From the NCBI GenBank assembly GCA_028280025.1, contig JANQMO010000019.1:1-18999 (forward strand): DNA of 18,999 bases, in the 5' to 3' direction. Made by a program: the position numbers and the translations under genes. The first letter of the stretch is position 1; every line of letters starts with the position of its first letter. Positions 1 through 6,655 of this stretch are shown here, one piece after another. The stretch comes from Chlorobium sp. GTDB lineage: Bacteria; Bacteroidota; Chlorobiia; Chlorobiales; Chlorobiaceae. The notes below the pieces were generated by a model. That model saw only the letters and a program-made list of their open reading frames with translations, ran no database searches and was not told the origin of the DNA.

Positions 1-90
1 TCAAATACTCAAGTTAGGAGCCGGATGCGGGAATTCCGCTCGTCCGGAACTGTGCGGGGGGCGAAAGGTGACTTTCGTTCCTACCGCGAT
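1..90 (+). mobile_element. 3' end of a group II intron (domains V and VI)
   Basis: Bases 18-50 resemble group II intron domain V. They open with GAGCC, which carries the AGC catalytic triad. A GCGG/CCGC upper stem (27-30/36-39) is closed by a small loop, a two-base bulge follows, and a returning strand GTCCGG pairs with CCGGAT. Bases 52-87 form a second long hairpin like domain VI: GCGG/CCGC at the base, GGGG/TTCC above it, then CGAAAG/CTTTCG capped by GTGA. An unpaired TA at 82-83 would hold the branch-point A. The intron would end with AT near base 90. The intron body and any reverse-transcriptase ORF lie outside the window to the left. The lowest pairs of domain V are imperfect (GAG against AAC), so this could be a degraded copy. 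Confidence 0.68.
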
Positions 91-111
91 TAATAGGTAA
101 TAGGTAATAGG
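91..111. repeat. Three tandem copies of TAATAGG
   Basis: Three exact head-to-tail copies of the heptamer TAATAGG start directly after the predicted intron 3' end. They are either part of the 3' exon target or a short microsatellite. No function is evident. Confidence 0.85.
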
Positions 112-148
112 ATGAAGATAGCTTTCCTTTAACAAACCGACCTCTTTA

Positions 149-168
149 GGGCGAAAAAATTTTCGCCC
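149..168. repeat. Perfect palindrome GGGCGAAAA-AA-TTTTCGCCC
   Basis: Nine-base arms flank a two-base centre, with partial extension to TAGGG and CCCCTA. It could act as a bidirectional terminator-like hairpin or be a dispersed intergenic repeat. It lies between the intron end and the arsR promoter region, where it would insulate the ars cassette from upstream transcription. Confidence 0.7.
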
Positions 169-270
169 CTACATTTTCATACCGCTAAGAACCCGGAACG
201 AAGCATTGAGAACTCTCCACTCATTGCACATAGACCGACAAGGTGAAAAAACTTGCTTTACACACCAATC

Positions 271-286
271 ATCGTATATTTACGAT
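271..286. promoter_or_regulatory. Probable ArsR operator 1 (ATCGTA-TATT-TACGAT)
   Basis: This is a perfect 6-base inverted repeat with a 4-base centre, located 35 bases before the preferred arsR ATG. A close copy lies before the thioredoxin gene at 656-671 (14 of 16 bases identical). Size and symmetry suit a winged-helix ArsR dimer site overlapping the promoter, giving negative autoregulation. Confidence 0.6.
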
Positions 287-305
287 AAAAGATAAACACC
301 CGTGC

Positions 306-638
306 ATGAAACGCTCACCCGCAGATATCATCTACAGCGAAGATGAAAAAGAGCTGGCCGTTATTGCAAAAGCACTGTCGCACCCGGTCCGCCTTCAGAT
401 TCTGAAGCTGCTTGCCAATCAGCCCTGCTGTTTTACCGGTGAACTGACCGGTATGATCCCTATGGCTCAGTCAACCATATCGCAACACCTCAAAGCGCTC
501 CTGGAGGCCGGACTGATCCAGGGAGAGATCAATCCTCCAAGGGTCAAGTATTGCCTGAACCGCCGAAATTGGGAAAAAGCGAACCTTCTGTTTGAATTTT
601 TTTTTAACAACGCTCTAACACCGGAGAGTAACAGTTGA
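306..638 (+). CDS. arsR: ArsR-family metalloid-responsive transcriptional repressor
   Basis: A 110-residue winged-helix protein. The helix-turn-helix spans about residues 43-66, including QSTISQHLKALLEAGLI, which is typical of ArsR/SmtB repressors. These repressors leave DNA when arsenite, antimonite or another metalloid binds to cysteines. Candidate ligands are the Cys41-Cys42 pair at the start of the DNA-binding region, and Cys83. The frame is open back to a GTG at 243. The ATG at 306 is preferred because residues before it do not look like the family, and because the operator-like palindrome then sits about 35 bases upstream, as it does before the next gene. No clear Shine-Dalgarno sequence is visible. 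It is first in a three-gene cluster with a thioredoxin and an ArsP-like permease, which supports a metalloid role. The exact inducer cannot be read from the sequence. Confidence 0.88.
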   Translation: MKRSPADIIYSEDEKELAVIAKALSHPVRLQILKLLANQPCCFTGELTGMIPMAQSTISQHLKALLEAGLIQGEINPPRVKYCLNRRNWEKANLLFEFFFNNALTPESNS

Positions 639-655
639 GCCTGCCGCCAATATTC

Positions 656-671
656 ATCGTACATTTACGTT
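656..671. promoter_or_regulatory. Probable ArsR operator 2
   Basis: ATCGTACATTTACGTT matches operator 1 at 14 of 16 positions, and 24 of 30 positions match when the following AT-rich bases are included. It starts 37 bases before the thioredoxin ATG, almost the same spacing as operator 1 has to arsR. This suggests a second, internal, ArsR-controlled promoter for the thioredoxin and permease genes. The symmetry is slightly imperfect (ATCGTA against TACGTT). Confidence 0.55.
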
Positions 672-692
672 AAACTATAAACTCGATATATC

Positions 693-929
693 ATGAAAAA
701 CATCAAAGTCCTTGGTTCCGGATGTGCACGATGCAATAAGCTGGAAACGCTTGTCAGACGTGCCGTTGAGGAAACCGGTACCGATGCGGAGATTGAAAAA
801 ATCGAAGATATCCGGGAAATAACCCCCTATAACGTCATGTCGACACCTGCCCTTGTAATCGACGAAGAGGTAAAGGTGACCGGTACTGTTCCATCGCTCG
901 ATGAGCTCAAGAAACTCATCACATCATGA
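693..929 (+). CDS. Small thioredoxin-like redox protein (CxxC)
   Basis: A 78-residue minimal thioredoxin-fold protein of the 'redox-active disulfide protein 2' type. The active site is Cys11-Ala-Arg-Cys14 in GSGCARC, and the cis-proline loop is MSTPALVI with Pro52. Such proteins are commonly encoded beside ArsP/UPF0718 permeases and ArsR repressors. They probably keep thiols on the transporter or its cargo reduced, or hand over a thiol-bound metalloid; that role is inferred from context. The stop codon overlaps the ATG of the permease gene by four bases (ATGA), so the two are translationally coupled. Its own operator-like element lies 37 bases upstream, so it may be transcribed separately from arsR. 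There is no obvious Shine-Dalgarno sequence. Confidence 0.87.
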   Translation: MKNIKVLGSGCARCNKLETLVRRAVEETGTDAEIEKIEDIREITPYNVMSTPALVIDEEVKVTGTVPSLDELKKLITS

Positions 930-1981
930 GCATCGATCCAGCCAAAGACAATGAAAGCTCCCGTCAGAGCGCCATGATTCCGATCATCGGCGTCTTTGTG
1001 GCCGCGCTTTGCTGGATACTCCTCTATACACATCTCGAATCGCTTGCCGATCTGGCAGTCGATCTCCTGCCCGGACACAGCCGGGCACGTGAAAGTATGC
1101 ATTTTTTCGTCTACGAGGTTCCCAAAGTCATCCTGCTCCTGACAGCGATTGTCTTTGTCATGGGAATAATCCACACCTTCATCTCACCGGAACGAACACG
1201 CGAAATCCTCGCCGAACGCCCAGCCGGCACCGGCAACGCACTGGCGGCTGTTCTCGGCATGGTAACCCCTTTCTGCTCCTGTTCGGCCGTTCCGCTGTTC
1301 ATCGGATTCCTGCAGGCGGGAGTGCCGCTCGGCGTGACCTTCTCTTTTCTCATCGCCGCGCCGATGGTTGACGGCGTGGCACTGTTCCTGCTTCTGGGCA
1401 TGTTCGGATGGAGGATCGCTGTGACTTACATCCTGCTCGGCTTTTTGATCGCATTTGTTTCGGGACTGGTGATCGAACGGCTGAAGATGGAGCACGCGCT
1501 TGAAGAGTGGGTCCGGGAGCTGCAAAAAACACCCTCGCCTGCTGCCGCTTTACAGCAGGATCATTCATGGAGGGACCGTATCAGGGAAGGTCTCGATTCG
1601 GTCCGTTCGATTGTCGGGAAAGTCTGGGTCTTTATCGTACTGGGAGTCGGAGCGGGATCGATCATTCATGGATACGTTCCCCGGGAATTCATGGCAGGGA
1701 TCATGGGCGAAGAAGCCTGGTGGTCCGTTCCCGCAGCCGTCCTGCTTGGCGTTCCAATGTATACCAACATTGCCGGAATTCTCCCCGTAGCCGAAGCCCT
1801 GATCGGCAAAGGCGCGGCCATCGGCACGGTCATGGCATTCATGATGAGCGTCATCGCCCTTTCAGCCCCCGAGATGATCATCCTGCGCAAAGTCCTCAAG
1901 CCCCGACTGATAGCTGTCTTTGCGACTATCGTGGCTTCGGGTATCGTCATTGTCGGATTTGTCTTCAATCTGCTCCTGTAG
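926..1981 (+). CDS. arsP: ArsP-like permease (UPF0718 / PF03773 family)
   Basis: A 351-residue integral membrane protein with about eight hydrophobic segments in two similar halves. The first half carries the family signature TPFCSCSAVPLF with Cys117 and Cys119. The second half carries GVPMYTNIAGILPVAEAL followed by SAPEMIILRKV. Characterised ArsP proteins export trivalent organoarsenicals such as methylarsenite; other family members have been linked to other metals. An arsM gene about 5.3 kb away makes an organoarsenical substrate plausible, but the sequence alone does not prove it. The start overlaps the thioredoxin stop (ATGA). A charged linker at about 185-222 separates the halves. An AT-rich hairpin (1998-2018) follows the stop. 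Confidence 0.86.
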   Translation: MSIDPAKDNESSRQSAMIPIIGVFVAALCWILLYTHLESLADLAVDLLPGHSRARESMHFFVYEVPKVILLLTAIVFVMGIIHTFISPERTREILAERPAGTGNALAAVLGMVTPFCSCSAVPLFIGFLQAGVPLGVTFSFLIAAPMVDGVALFLLLGMFGWRIAVTYILLGFLIAFVSGLVIERLKMEHALEEWVRELQKTPSPAAALQQDHSWRDRIREGLDSVRSIVGKVWVFIVLGVGAGSIIHGYVPREFMAGIMGEEAWWSVPAAVLLGVPMYTNIAGILPVAEALIGKGAAIGTVMAFMMSVIALSAPEMIILRKVLKPRLIAVFATIVASGIVIVGFVFNLLL

Positions 1982-1997
1982 CGACGTTCGTTGTCAC

Positions 1998-2018
1998 AGA
2001 AAAACAACAAGTTTTTCT
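1998..2018 (+). terminator. Possible terminator after the permease gene
   Basis: AGAAAAAC and GTTTTTCT form a perfect 8-base inverted repeat around AACAA, 17 bases after the permease stop. The stem is AT-rich and ends in T residues. It is weak by thermodynamic standards but well placed to end the ars cassette. Confidence 0.4.
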
Positions 2019-2046
2019 AAAACGTCTTACGAGTTCTCTATTTACA

Positions 2047-2122
2047 GTCATCCTCGGGCTTGATCCGGGGCTCCATCTTTCTGCCAGGGTCAATATGGAT
2101 GCCACGTCAAGTGCGGCATGAC
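2047..2122. repeat. Intergenic inverted-repeat element
   Basis: The element begins GTCATCCTCGGGCTTGATCC and ends with a sequence that returns as its imperfect complement: TGGATGCCACGTCAAG followed by TGCGGCATGAC. The outer arms GTCAT/ATGAC and the internal TTGA/TCAA and TCCA/TGGA blocks pair. Elements of this type (GTCAT...CTTGATCCGG...) occur as dispersed palindromic repeats in many bacterial genomes. It would fold into a long hairpin and may be a REP/MITE-like element. It lies between the ars cassette and the decayed mscS gene. Confidence 0.6.
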
Positions 2123-2162
2123 TTTCTAATGGTGTTTGCTATATGCTGACCAGAAAGGAGGG

Positions 2163-2191
2163 GGCTGCCTCAAACCAAAGCTGAGACAGTC
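2163..2191. repeat. Imperfect hairpin, possible insertion-sequence scar
   Basis: GGCTGCCTCA pairs with TGAGACAGTC (one mismatch, one G-T) around a 9-base loop. The words GGCTGCCTCA and TGAGACAG resemble the ends of some insertion sequences. No transposase is nearby, so this is a tentative scar call. Nothing else is visible between the ars cassette and the mscS remnant. Confidence 0.25.
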
Positions 2192-2230
2192 TCATGTTTA
2201 TCCAAACGACCTTCTGCTTAATCGCCGATT

Positions 2231-2786
2231 CTAAGCAGACTTGGTAAGGTGAACATCCTGCTGGGGAAAGGGTATGCTGAGGCCGTTGGCATCCATCTCT
2301 TCCTTGAGCACGCCATCGATGACCGAAAAAGCCTTGTCGATGCTATCGTCATACAAAATACCCAGCACAAAATCGACCCGCCTTCCCAGCAACCTCGACA
2401 TACTGTCCGACAGAGAACGGCCTGAAAAAAACCAGCATGACACCGGCGGAAACGTTGGCAAGCGTCCCCTGCAGTGCAAGGCCGATGGCAAGACCCGCGG
2501 ATGCCAGGACAGCCAGAAGGCTCGCGGTCTGTATACCCACCTGGTTGAGAACGGTGATAATCGTCACGGCGATGATGGTGTAGCGGACGAGGCTGCCGAA
2601 GAAATGCACGAGCATTTCGTCAAGACGCGCCTGTTTGGTCAGCGTGGAGACAAGAGGATGGCTGTTCAAAAACCAGAATTTTTCCGACGGGAATAATCCC
2701 TCTTGCTGGAAAAAAGAGCGTTTCTGTATGTAAATTGCAAAAGTACTTTTTTGAGAAGATAAAAACCTTTCATAAACAGAAAACAC
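2231..2786 (-). pseudogene. mscS: Decayed MscS-type mechanosensitive channel gene
   Basis: Two minus-strand frames together spell a collapsed MscS protein. The upstream frame (2786-2349, recognisable from about 2660) carries the pore-lining TM3 region: LVRYTIIAV, then SAGLAIGLALQGTLANVSAG and MLVFFRPFSVGQYVEVAGKAG. The other frame (2491-2231) then continues with RRVDFVLGILYDDSIDKA and finishes DANGLSIPFPQQDVHL, the usual C-terminal end of the family. The switch occurs near 2375-2395. It removes most of the central beta domain (roughly 55-60 residues) and shifts frame. A second internal loss of similar size follows DKAFSVIDGVL, where the alpha/beta domain should be. TM1 and TM2 are also missing. 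Intact homologues are about 280 residues and protect against hypo-osmotic shock; this copy cannot be functional. Confidence 0.82.
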
Positions 2787-2859
2787 GCTTACAAGCGCGC
2801 ATCGTTTTCTTGCCTGATTCTATCCGGCATGTATGACCAAGGACGTATGACAAGTCTTT

Positions 2860-2893
2860 CATACTATAGAGCATACAAGAATGCCATAGTATG
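2860..2893. promoter_or_regulatory. Hairpin or operator spanning the barrel-protein leader
   Basis: CATACTAT (2860-2867) and ATAGTATG (2886-2893) are perfect 8-base inverted arms. An inner GCAT/ATGC pair lies at 2871-2874/2881-2884. Two direct copies of GTATGAC precede it (2831-2837 and 2845-2851). The right arm includes the upstream candidate ATG at 2891. It may be a repressor site or an mRNA structure controlling the outer-membrane protein gene. Confidence 0.4.
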
Positions 2894-2914
2894 TCAACCG
2901 TAAATGACGCAACC

Positions 2915-3502
2915 ATGGACAAGAGAATACTGTCGATTTTGTGTTCAGTCCTGTTTCTTTCGACGCAAGCGAAAGCCGCACCTTATGTCAGCGCTTCGGC
3001 TGGAGCAGGGCTGGCAGGCAACCAGGAACCTGCCACAATCATCAAGTACGACTACGACAACCTCGATACCGGGCTGGTGCTCAACGGAGCGCTCGGTTAC
3101 AATTTCAAACCATTCAGAGCGGAAATAGCGATTGGATACCAGGAACATGAGTATTCCGGTTTCGAGTTTCAAGGAGTGTATGGAGAAATCTCCAACCATG
3201 ATGTATCGTATCTTACGATCATGGCAAACGGCTATTACGATTTCGATACCAACTCCGATATTCTCCCCTACATAATGGGCGGTATAGGCATTACCTCCCC
3301 CGACGCAACAAGCGACTGGGTGCAGGATGACACTGCCTTCGCCTGGCAGATCGGCGCAGGACTGGGCGTCAGAGCATCCAAAAATGTTGTTCTGGACATG
3401 GGTTATCGTTATCTCCGGCCTGAGGGACTTAAAGACAACTTTGGCGTCGATATCGATTGGGAGTCACATACCATCATGGCCGGCGTCAGGTATGAATTCT
3501 GA
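2915..3502 (+). CDS. Outer-membrane beta-barrel protein (opacity/OmpA-like porin fold)
   Basis: A 195-residue protein with a clear signal peptide (MDKRILSILCSVLFLSTQAKA, cut before APYVSASAGAG). The mature part has alternating aromatic and polar strands: LGYNFKPFRAEIAIGYQ, YGEISNHDVSYLTIMANGYYDF, AWQIGAGLGVRA and LDMGYRYLRP. It ends in VRYEF, a C-terminal Phe typical of proteins inserted by the Bam machinery. This suggests a small eight-stranded barrel like those of the OmpA/opacity/PagP-sized group; the function is not identifiable. The frame opens at ATG 2891, but ATG 2915 gives the better signal peptide, and 2891 lies inside a hairpin arm. It stands alone: the mscS remnant upstream is on the other strand. 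A weak hairpin follows the stop. Confidence 0.78.
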   Translation: MDKRILSILCSVLFLSTQAKAAPYVSASAGAGLAGNQEPATIIKYDYDNLDTGLVLNGALGYNFKPFRAEIAIGYQEHEYSGFEFQGVYGEISNHDVSYLTIMANGYYDFDTNSDILPYIMGGIGITSPDATSDWVQDDTAFAWQIGAGLGVRASKNVVLDMGYRYLRPEGLKDNFGVDIDWESHTIMAGVRYEF

Positions 3503-3518
3503 TCCCTGTTGCCGCTAT

Positions 3519-3552
3519 AAAAAAACCGGACACATGCAGATTCCGTTTTTTT
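3519..3552 (+). terminator. Possible terminator after the barrel-protein gene
   Basis: A-rich ACCGGA and TCCGTTTTTTTT pair imperfectly around a short loop, 17-50 bases after the stop, and end in a run of eight T. The stem is short with a bulge, so confidence is low. No gene is visible in 3553-3771; it holds only a small ACGCC/GGCGT hairpin at 3684-3697. Confidence 0.4.
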
Positions 3553-3771
3553 TCGGTCCAACGCAAACCATTACCCTGCAAGGCACGTTTTATTTACTTG
3601 CAATCAACCGAACAAAATCTTCGATATAAAAGACCTGCACGACTACAGCGCGGACTGTCGAACGACATAACCGCTCAGCAATGACGCCGTTTGGCGTTTC
3701 GAATTGACTATATTACACGGAGCTTGCTATATCCGGCAAGACCTATCTCCCATGTAAAAAAAGACAGCAAT

Positions 3772-5157
3772 ATGGATAGTGAGAAGCTCGTGGCGGAACA
3801 GCAAAGGAATACAATCGGTTTGCAAAAACTTCTTGTTTTTTCCGCACTTGTTCTCGGCGCTTCTGCTCTGCCGATCATCACAAATGCTGTAACAGACGTC
3901 CTTACTTCAGGCTGGTTTATAACCGACAAGGACTTCTGGACGGGCCTTTTTCTCATCGGTTCCCTTCCCTGGCTTGCTCTCCCCGGTTTCCTGACCGAAT
4001 ACCCCTGGAGCCGCAAAAGGATGAAAAAACAATCAATTATCGCAACAGCGGTCGGATTGACATCCATCGGAATTATCCTCATCATAAGGGCTATTGTCGA
4101 TGCACTTGACTTTGCACTTGCAAACGGGCTCTCGGCGGAACCCAGCCCGATCGTCACACATGTCTCCGACCATTTCCAATTCCTGGCATTCTGGACATTT
4201 CTAGCACTTATTTTGAGTTCGATTGCAGCTCTTTATAAATGGCACAATGATCTGCTCTTCCAGACCTCTATACGTTTACCCTGGTATCATCAGTCACAAT
4301 TTGCAGGGATATATGCCGCTCAACAGGAAGGCATATTCGAAAGAGCCGGACTCAAGGTCGCCATATCACCTGGAGACCCCAGAACATCGCCCGTCAATAA
4401 CCTCATTTCGGGCGAAGATGATTTCGCAATCGTCAGCGCCTCTGATATCATCATGGCTCGTTCACATTCCGAAGACATCACCTGCGTTACCGAGATCATG
4501 GGAACACCCGGCCAGGTTTTCTTTCATCACAAAGAACTGCCAATTGAGCAGATCGCTGATCTAAAGGGAAAAAAAGTCGGCCATATAAAGGACTTTGATG
4601 AGGAACACATGCTTCTGGGGCTCCTTACAATGCATGGCGTTTCACTGGACGATATGGAGATGGTTGCCTGTGCCGACCAGAATGATCTCCTCTACAAATT
4701 CCTTTCCAGAGAAATCGACGTCTGCCCGGGCCATATCTGCAACGAATTGATCTACGCACGTGCCGACGATAACGATGTAAAGATTATTGAATCCACGGAT
4801 TTCGGTGCCCCCCAGGCTGGCGACGTATTGGCTGTCGCGCATCATATGGTCACATTGAACCCTGACGTTGTCCGGGTATTTCGGGATTGCCTCATCGAAG
4901 GGTGGGAACTATGCCGACAAGACCATCAAAAGGCAATAAACATAACAATGCAGTATCTCACCGAAGAAGAGCAGACAAAGGAAGACCGAACACATCAGGG
5001 GAACTGCCTGCGAGCCATGCTTGTCTCGATCTACGGCACCAAACAATTCCCCCGTGAACCCTCAGCCGCTCTCTGGCAGCAGCGAATTGATTTCATCAAA
5101 AAAACAGGCCAGCTCCATTTAGACGTAAAAGCCGAAGAGATGTATTGTTATCTCTGA
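3772..5157 (+). CDS. Membrane-anchored NMT1/SsuA-like substrate-binding domain protein
   Basis: A 461-residue protein in two parts. Residues 19-156 contain four hydrophobic segments (about 19-41, 56-74, 88-109, 137-156). Residues 165-461 form a periplasmic-binding-protein-like domain of the NMT1/THI5/SsuA group: FAGIYAAQQEGIFERAGLKV, then SGEDDFAIVSASDIIMA and ADLKGKKVGHI. Relatives bind small organic ligands for ABC import, or serve as sensory domains. The positive loop at 80-86 (SRKRMKK) and a positively charged N-terminus suggest, by the positive-inside rule, that both termini are cytoplasmic. That would put the binding domain inside the cell, which is unusual. No ABC permease or ATPase gene adjoins it. 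The frame is open from TTG 3691; ATG 3772 is preferred because the residues before it look random. The ligand is unknown. Confidence 0.72.
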   Translation: MDSEKLVAEQQRNTIGLQKLLVFSALVLGASALPIITNAVTDVLTSGWFITDKDFWTGLFLIGSLPWLALPGFLTEYPWSRKRMKKQSIIATAVGLTSIGIILIIRAIVDALDFALANGLSAEPSPIVTHVSDHFQFLAFWTFLALILSSIAALYKWHNDLLFQTSIRLPWYHQSQFAGIYAAQQEGIFERAGLKVAISPGDPRTSPVNNLISGEDDFAIVSASDIIMARSHSEDITCVTEIMGTPGQVFFHHKELPIEQIADLKGKKVGHIKDFDEEHMLLGLLTMHGVSLDDMEMVACADQNDLLYKFLSREIDVCPGHICNELIYARADDNDVKIIESTDFGAPQAGDVLAVAHHMVTLNPDVVRVFRDCLIEGWELCRQDHQKAINITMQYLTEEEQTKEDRTHQGNCLRAMLVSIYGTKQFPREPSAALWQQRIDFIKKTGQLHLDVKAEEMYCYL

Positions 5158-5200
5158 CCAAACCCTGCACATAAAGAAAACCTTCAATCATTCTACCCTC

Positions 5201-5331
5201 ATGAACCAGACTTTCCGCAGCGTCGGCACCTTTTGCTTTTTGTGCTTCTGCCTCTGCTCACCGCTTGCGATGAAGACGGTGACCTCTTGGTAAACAGCTC
5301 GGGGTTTTCCTGCCTTGAAGGGATCATTTAA
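5201..5331 (+). pseudogene. Remnant of a small lipoprotein gene
   Basis: A start MNQTFRSV (from ATG 5201) runs out of frame. The +2 frame then reads RRHLLLFVLLPLLTACDEDGD, a convincing lipoprotein signal with lipobox LTAC (Cys at 5266-5268), and stops at TAA 5329. One indel near 5225 would join the two. Only about 21 residues follow the cysteine, so the gene is also truncated, or the mature peptide is very short. It could be chance in a 237-base convergent intergenic gap, so the call is tentative. Confidence 0.33.
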
Positions 5332-5394
5332 ACTACCTCCCCTGGCATCGGTTAGTGGGCCCTGTACCGGCATTACAGCGGTCTACAATGACAT

Positions 5395-6471
5395 TTATTC
5401 AGGTATATTGGGTATTTTAGTGGTCTTTCCCTGGTGATTCCGCAATTCATATTCTTTCTCGTTTTTATCGACAATGTAATAGTCCGGCATCAGCGGGATT
5501 TTGCCTACATTGGTTGCCAGGACATACATCGGTTGAGCAAGACCGGTGGTATGACCACGCAATGCGTCACGAATCAGTTCGGCCCCTTTTTCGACCGGTG
5601 TTCGGAAATGATCGATGCCCGGAGCAGGCTCACAGTAGAAAACATAGTAAGGCCTGATGCGAATACGGAGCAGCTTCTGATGCAGTTCCCTGAACGTCTC
5701 GACATCATCGTTGATTCCTTTCAATAATACCGCCTGATTACCAACATTAATGCCGCAGCTCATCAGTTCGTAGACCGCTTTTTCTGTCTCTTCGGTGATC
5801 TCCTTCGGATGGTTACACTGCGTATTGATCCAGACAGGAACTTTGTGAAAACCACCGATCGCCCTCTTCAAGCCTTCAGTGATTCGGTGCGGTAACACGA
5901 TGGGCAGACGGGAGCCGATACGGATCATTTCCACATGCGGTATCTCGCGAAGCCTCGAAATCAGGCGCCCCAGTTTATCGTCCGACAAGAGTAACGGATC
6001 ACCTCCCGTTATCAGCACATCACGAATTTCAGGGTGTTCGGCAATCCAGTCGAGCCCCTCCTCCACATCCATGCGCAGTTGCAGTTCCTGATCCACAACG
6101 AGCTCCTTACGGAAACAATGCCGGCAATAAATTGCGCACGTTTCGATAACCGTAAAAGCAATACGGTCGTGATATTGACGGGCAATACTATCCGGCCGGA
6201 CTTCATCGGTCGAGCGGTTTTCTTTCCAGACCAGATAATTATCCATTCCAAATTCATTGGCCCTTTCCTGCATCGATGGAATTACCTGCATGCGAATCGG
6301 GCACTGTGGATCGTCTCTGTCCATCAATGAAGCAAAATAAGGAGACACCCCCCATTTCGTTTGCAGCACTTCAATGGCATGCCTCTCGTCCTCGGTTACA
6401 TCGATGTACTTTGCCAGCTTCTCAAGTGTATTCACTTGATTTTGCATTTGCCTTACCCATTCTTCCGGCAT
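5395..6471 (-). CDS. KamA-family radical SAM aminomutase-like enzyme
   Basis: A 358-residue protein of the lysine 2,3-aminomutase (KamA/YodO/EpmB) family. It uses a [4Fe-4S] cluster, S-adenosylmethionine and PLP to shift an amino group. The cluster cysteines are Cys112, Cys116 and Cys119 (CAIYCRHCFRKE), the SAM-binding GGD is at 156-158, and the PLP lysine is probably Lys324 in GKIPLMPDY. Clostridial KamA is about 416 residues. Compared with it, the two aspartates that hold the substrate lysine side chain appear replaced: CDL becomes CEP (Glu281), and FVVDAPGGGGK becomes YVLATNVGK (Ala319, glycine loop shortened). The substrate is therefore uncertain. No ablB acetyltransferase adjoins it, so a role in acetyl-beta-lysine osmolyte synthesis is not supported here. 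A good Shine-Dalgarno sequence (AGGAG) precedes the ATG. Confidence 0.85.
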   Translation of the reverse strand: MPEEWVRQMQNQVNTLEKLAKYIDVTEDERHAIEVLQTKWGVSPYFASLMDRDDPQCPIRMQVIPSMQERANEFGMDNYLVWKENRSTDEVRPDSIARQYHDRIAFTVIETCAIYCRHCFRKELVVDQELQLRMDVEEGLDWIAEHPEIRDVLITGGDPLLLSDDKLGRLISRLREIPHVEMIRIGSRLPIVLPHRITEGLKRAIGGFHKVPVWINTQCNHPKEITEETEKAVYELMSCGINVGNQAVLLKGINDDVETFRELHQKLLRIRIRPYYVFYCEPAPGIDHFRTPVEKGAELIRDALRGHTTGLAQPMYVLATNVGKIPLMPDYYIVDKNEKEYELRNHQGKTTKIPNIPE

Positions 6472-6637
6472 TGTTTCTCCTCTACTCTTGTGGTGATCGC
6501 AACACTATAGCCATTGAAAAGCCATAAAGGTCAATTAACCCTATTATTCACCGATTATCAAGAAACGGTTTGGCTACACCTGAAGTAGTCAGGGTATTGT
6601 GGATATCCCCGACACCGAGAATTCCCCGGACCTGATA

Positions 6638-6655
6638 AAATAGGCGCCCCTATTT
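6638..6655 (-). terminator. Possible hairpin terminator of the arsM/P460 unit
   Basis: AAATAGG and CCTATTT form a perfect 7-base inverted repeat around CGCC. The stop codon of the cytochrome gene lies inside it. The downstream side (minus strand) has only a short T-rich stretch, so it may be a weak terminator or an mRNA 3'-end stabiliser. Confidence 0.4.

Noticed and set aside
91..111. CRISPR-like short repeats
   Set aside because: Only three adjacent heptamers without spacers; no cas genes in the window.
243..305. GTG-led N-terminal extension of the repressor
   Set aside because: It would place the operator-like palindrome inside the coding region and adds residues unlike the ArsR family; ATG 306 fits better.
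1507..2121. 204-codon frame inside and beyond the permease gene
   Set aside because: Arg/Ser/His-rich translation in the +2 frame of a clear membrane protein; a shadow frame.
5188..5373. 61-codon minus-strand frame downstream of the aminomutase-like gene
   Set aside because: No protein-like features; the plus strand offers a better explanation (lipoprotein remnant).
5395..6471. Naming the gene ablA/kamA outright
   Set aside because: The substrate aspartates appear changed and no ablB partner is adjacent, so only the family is assigned.
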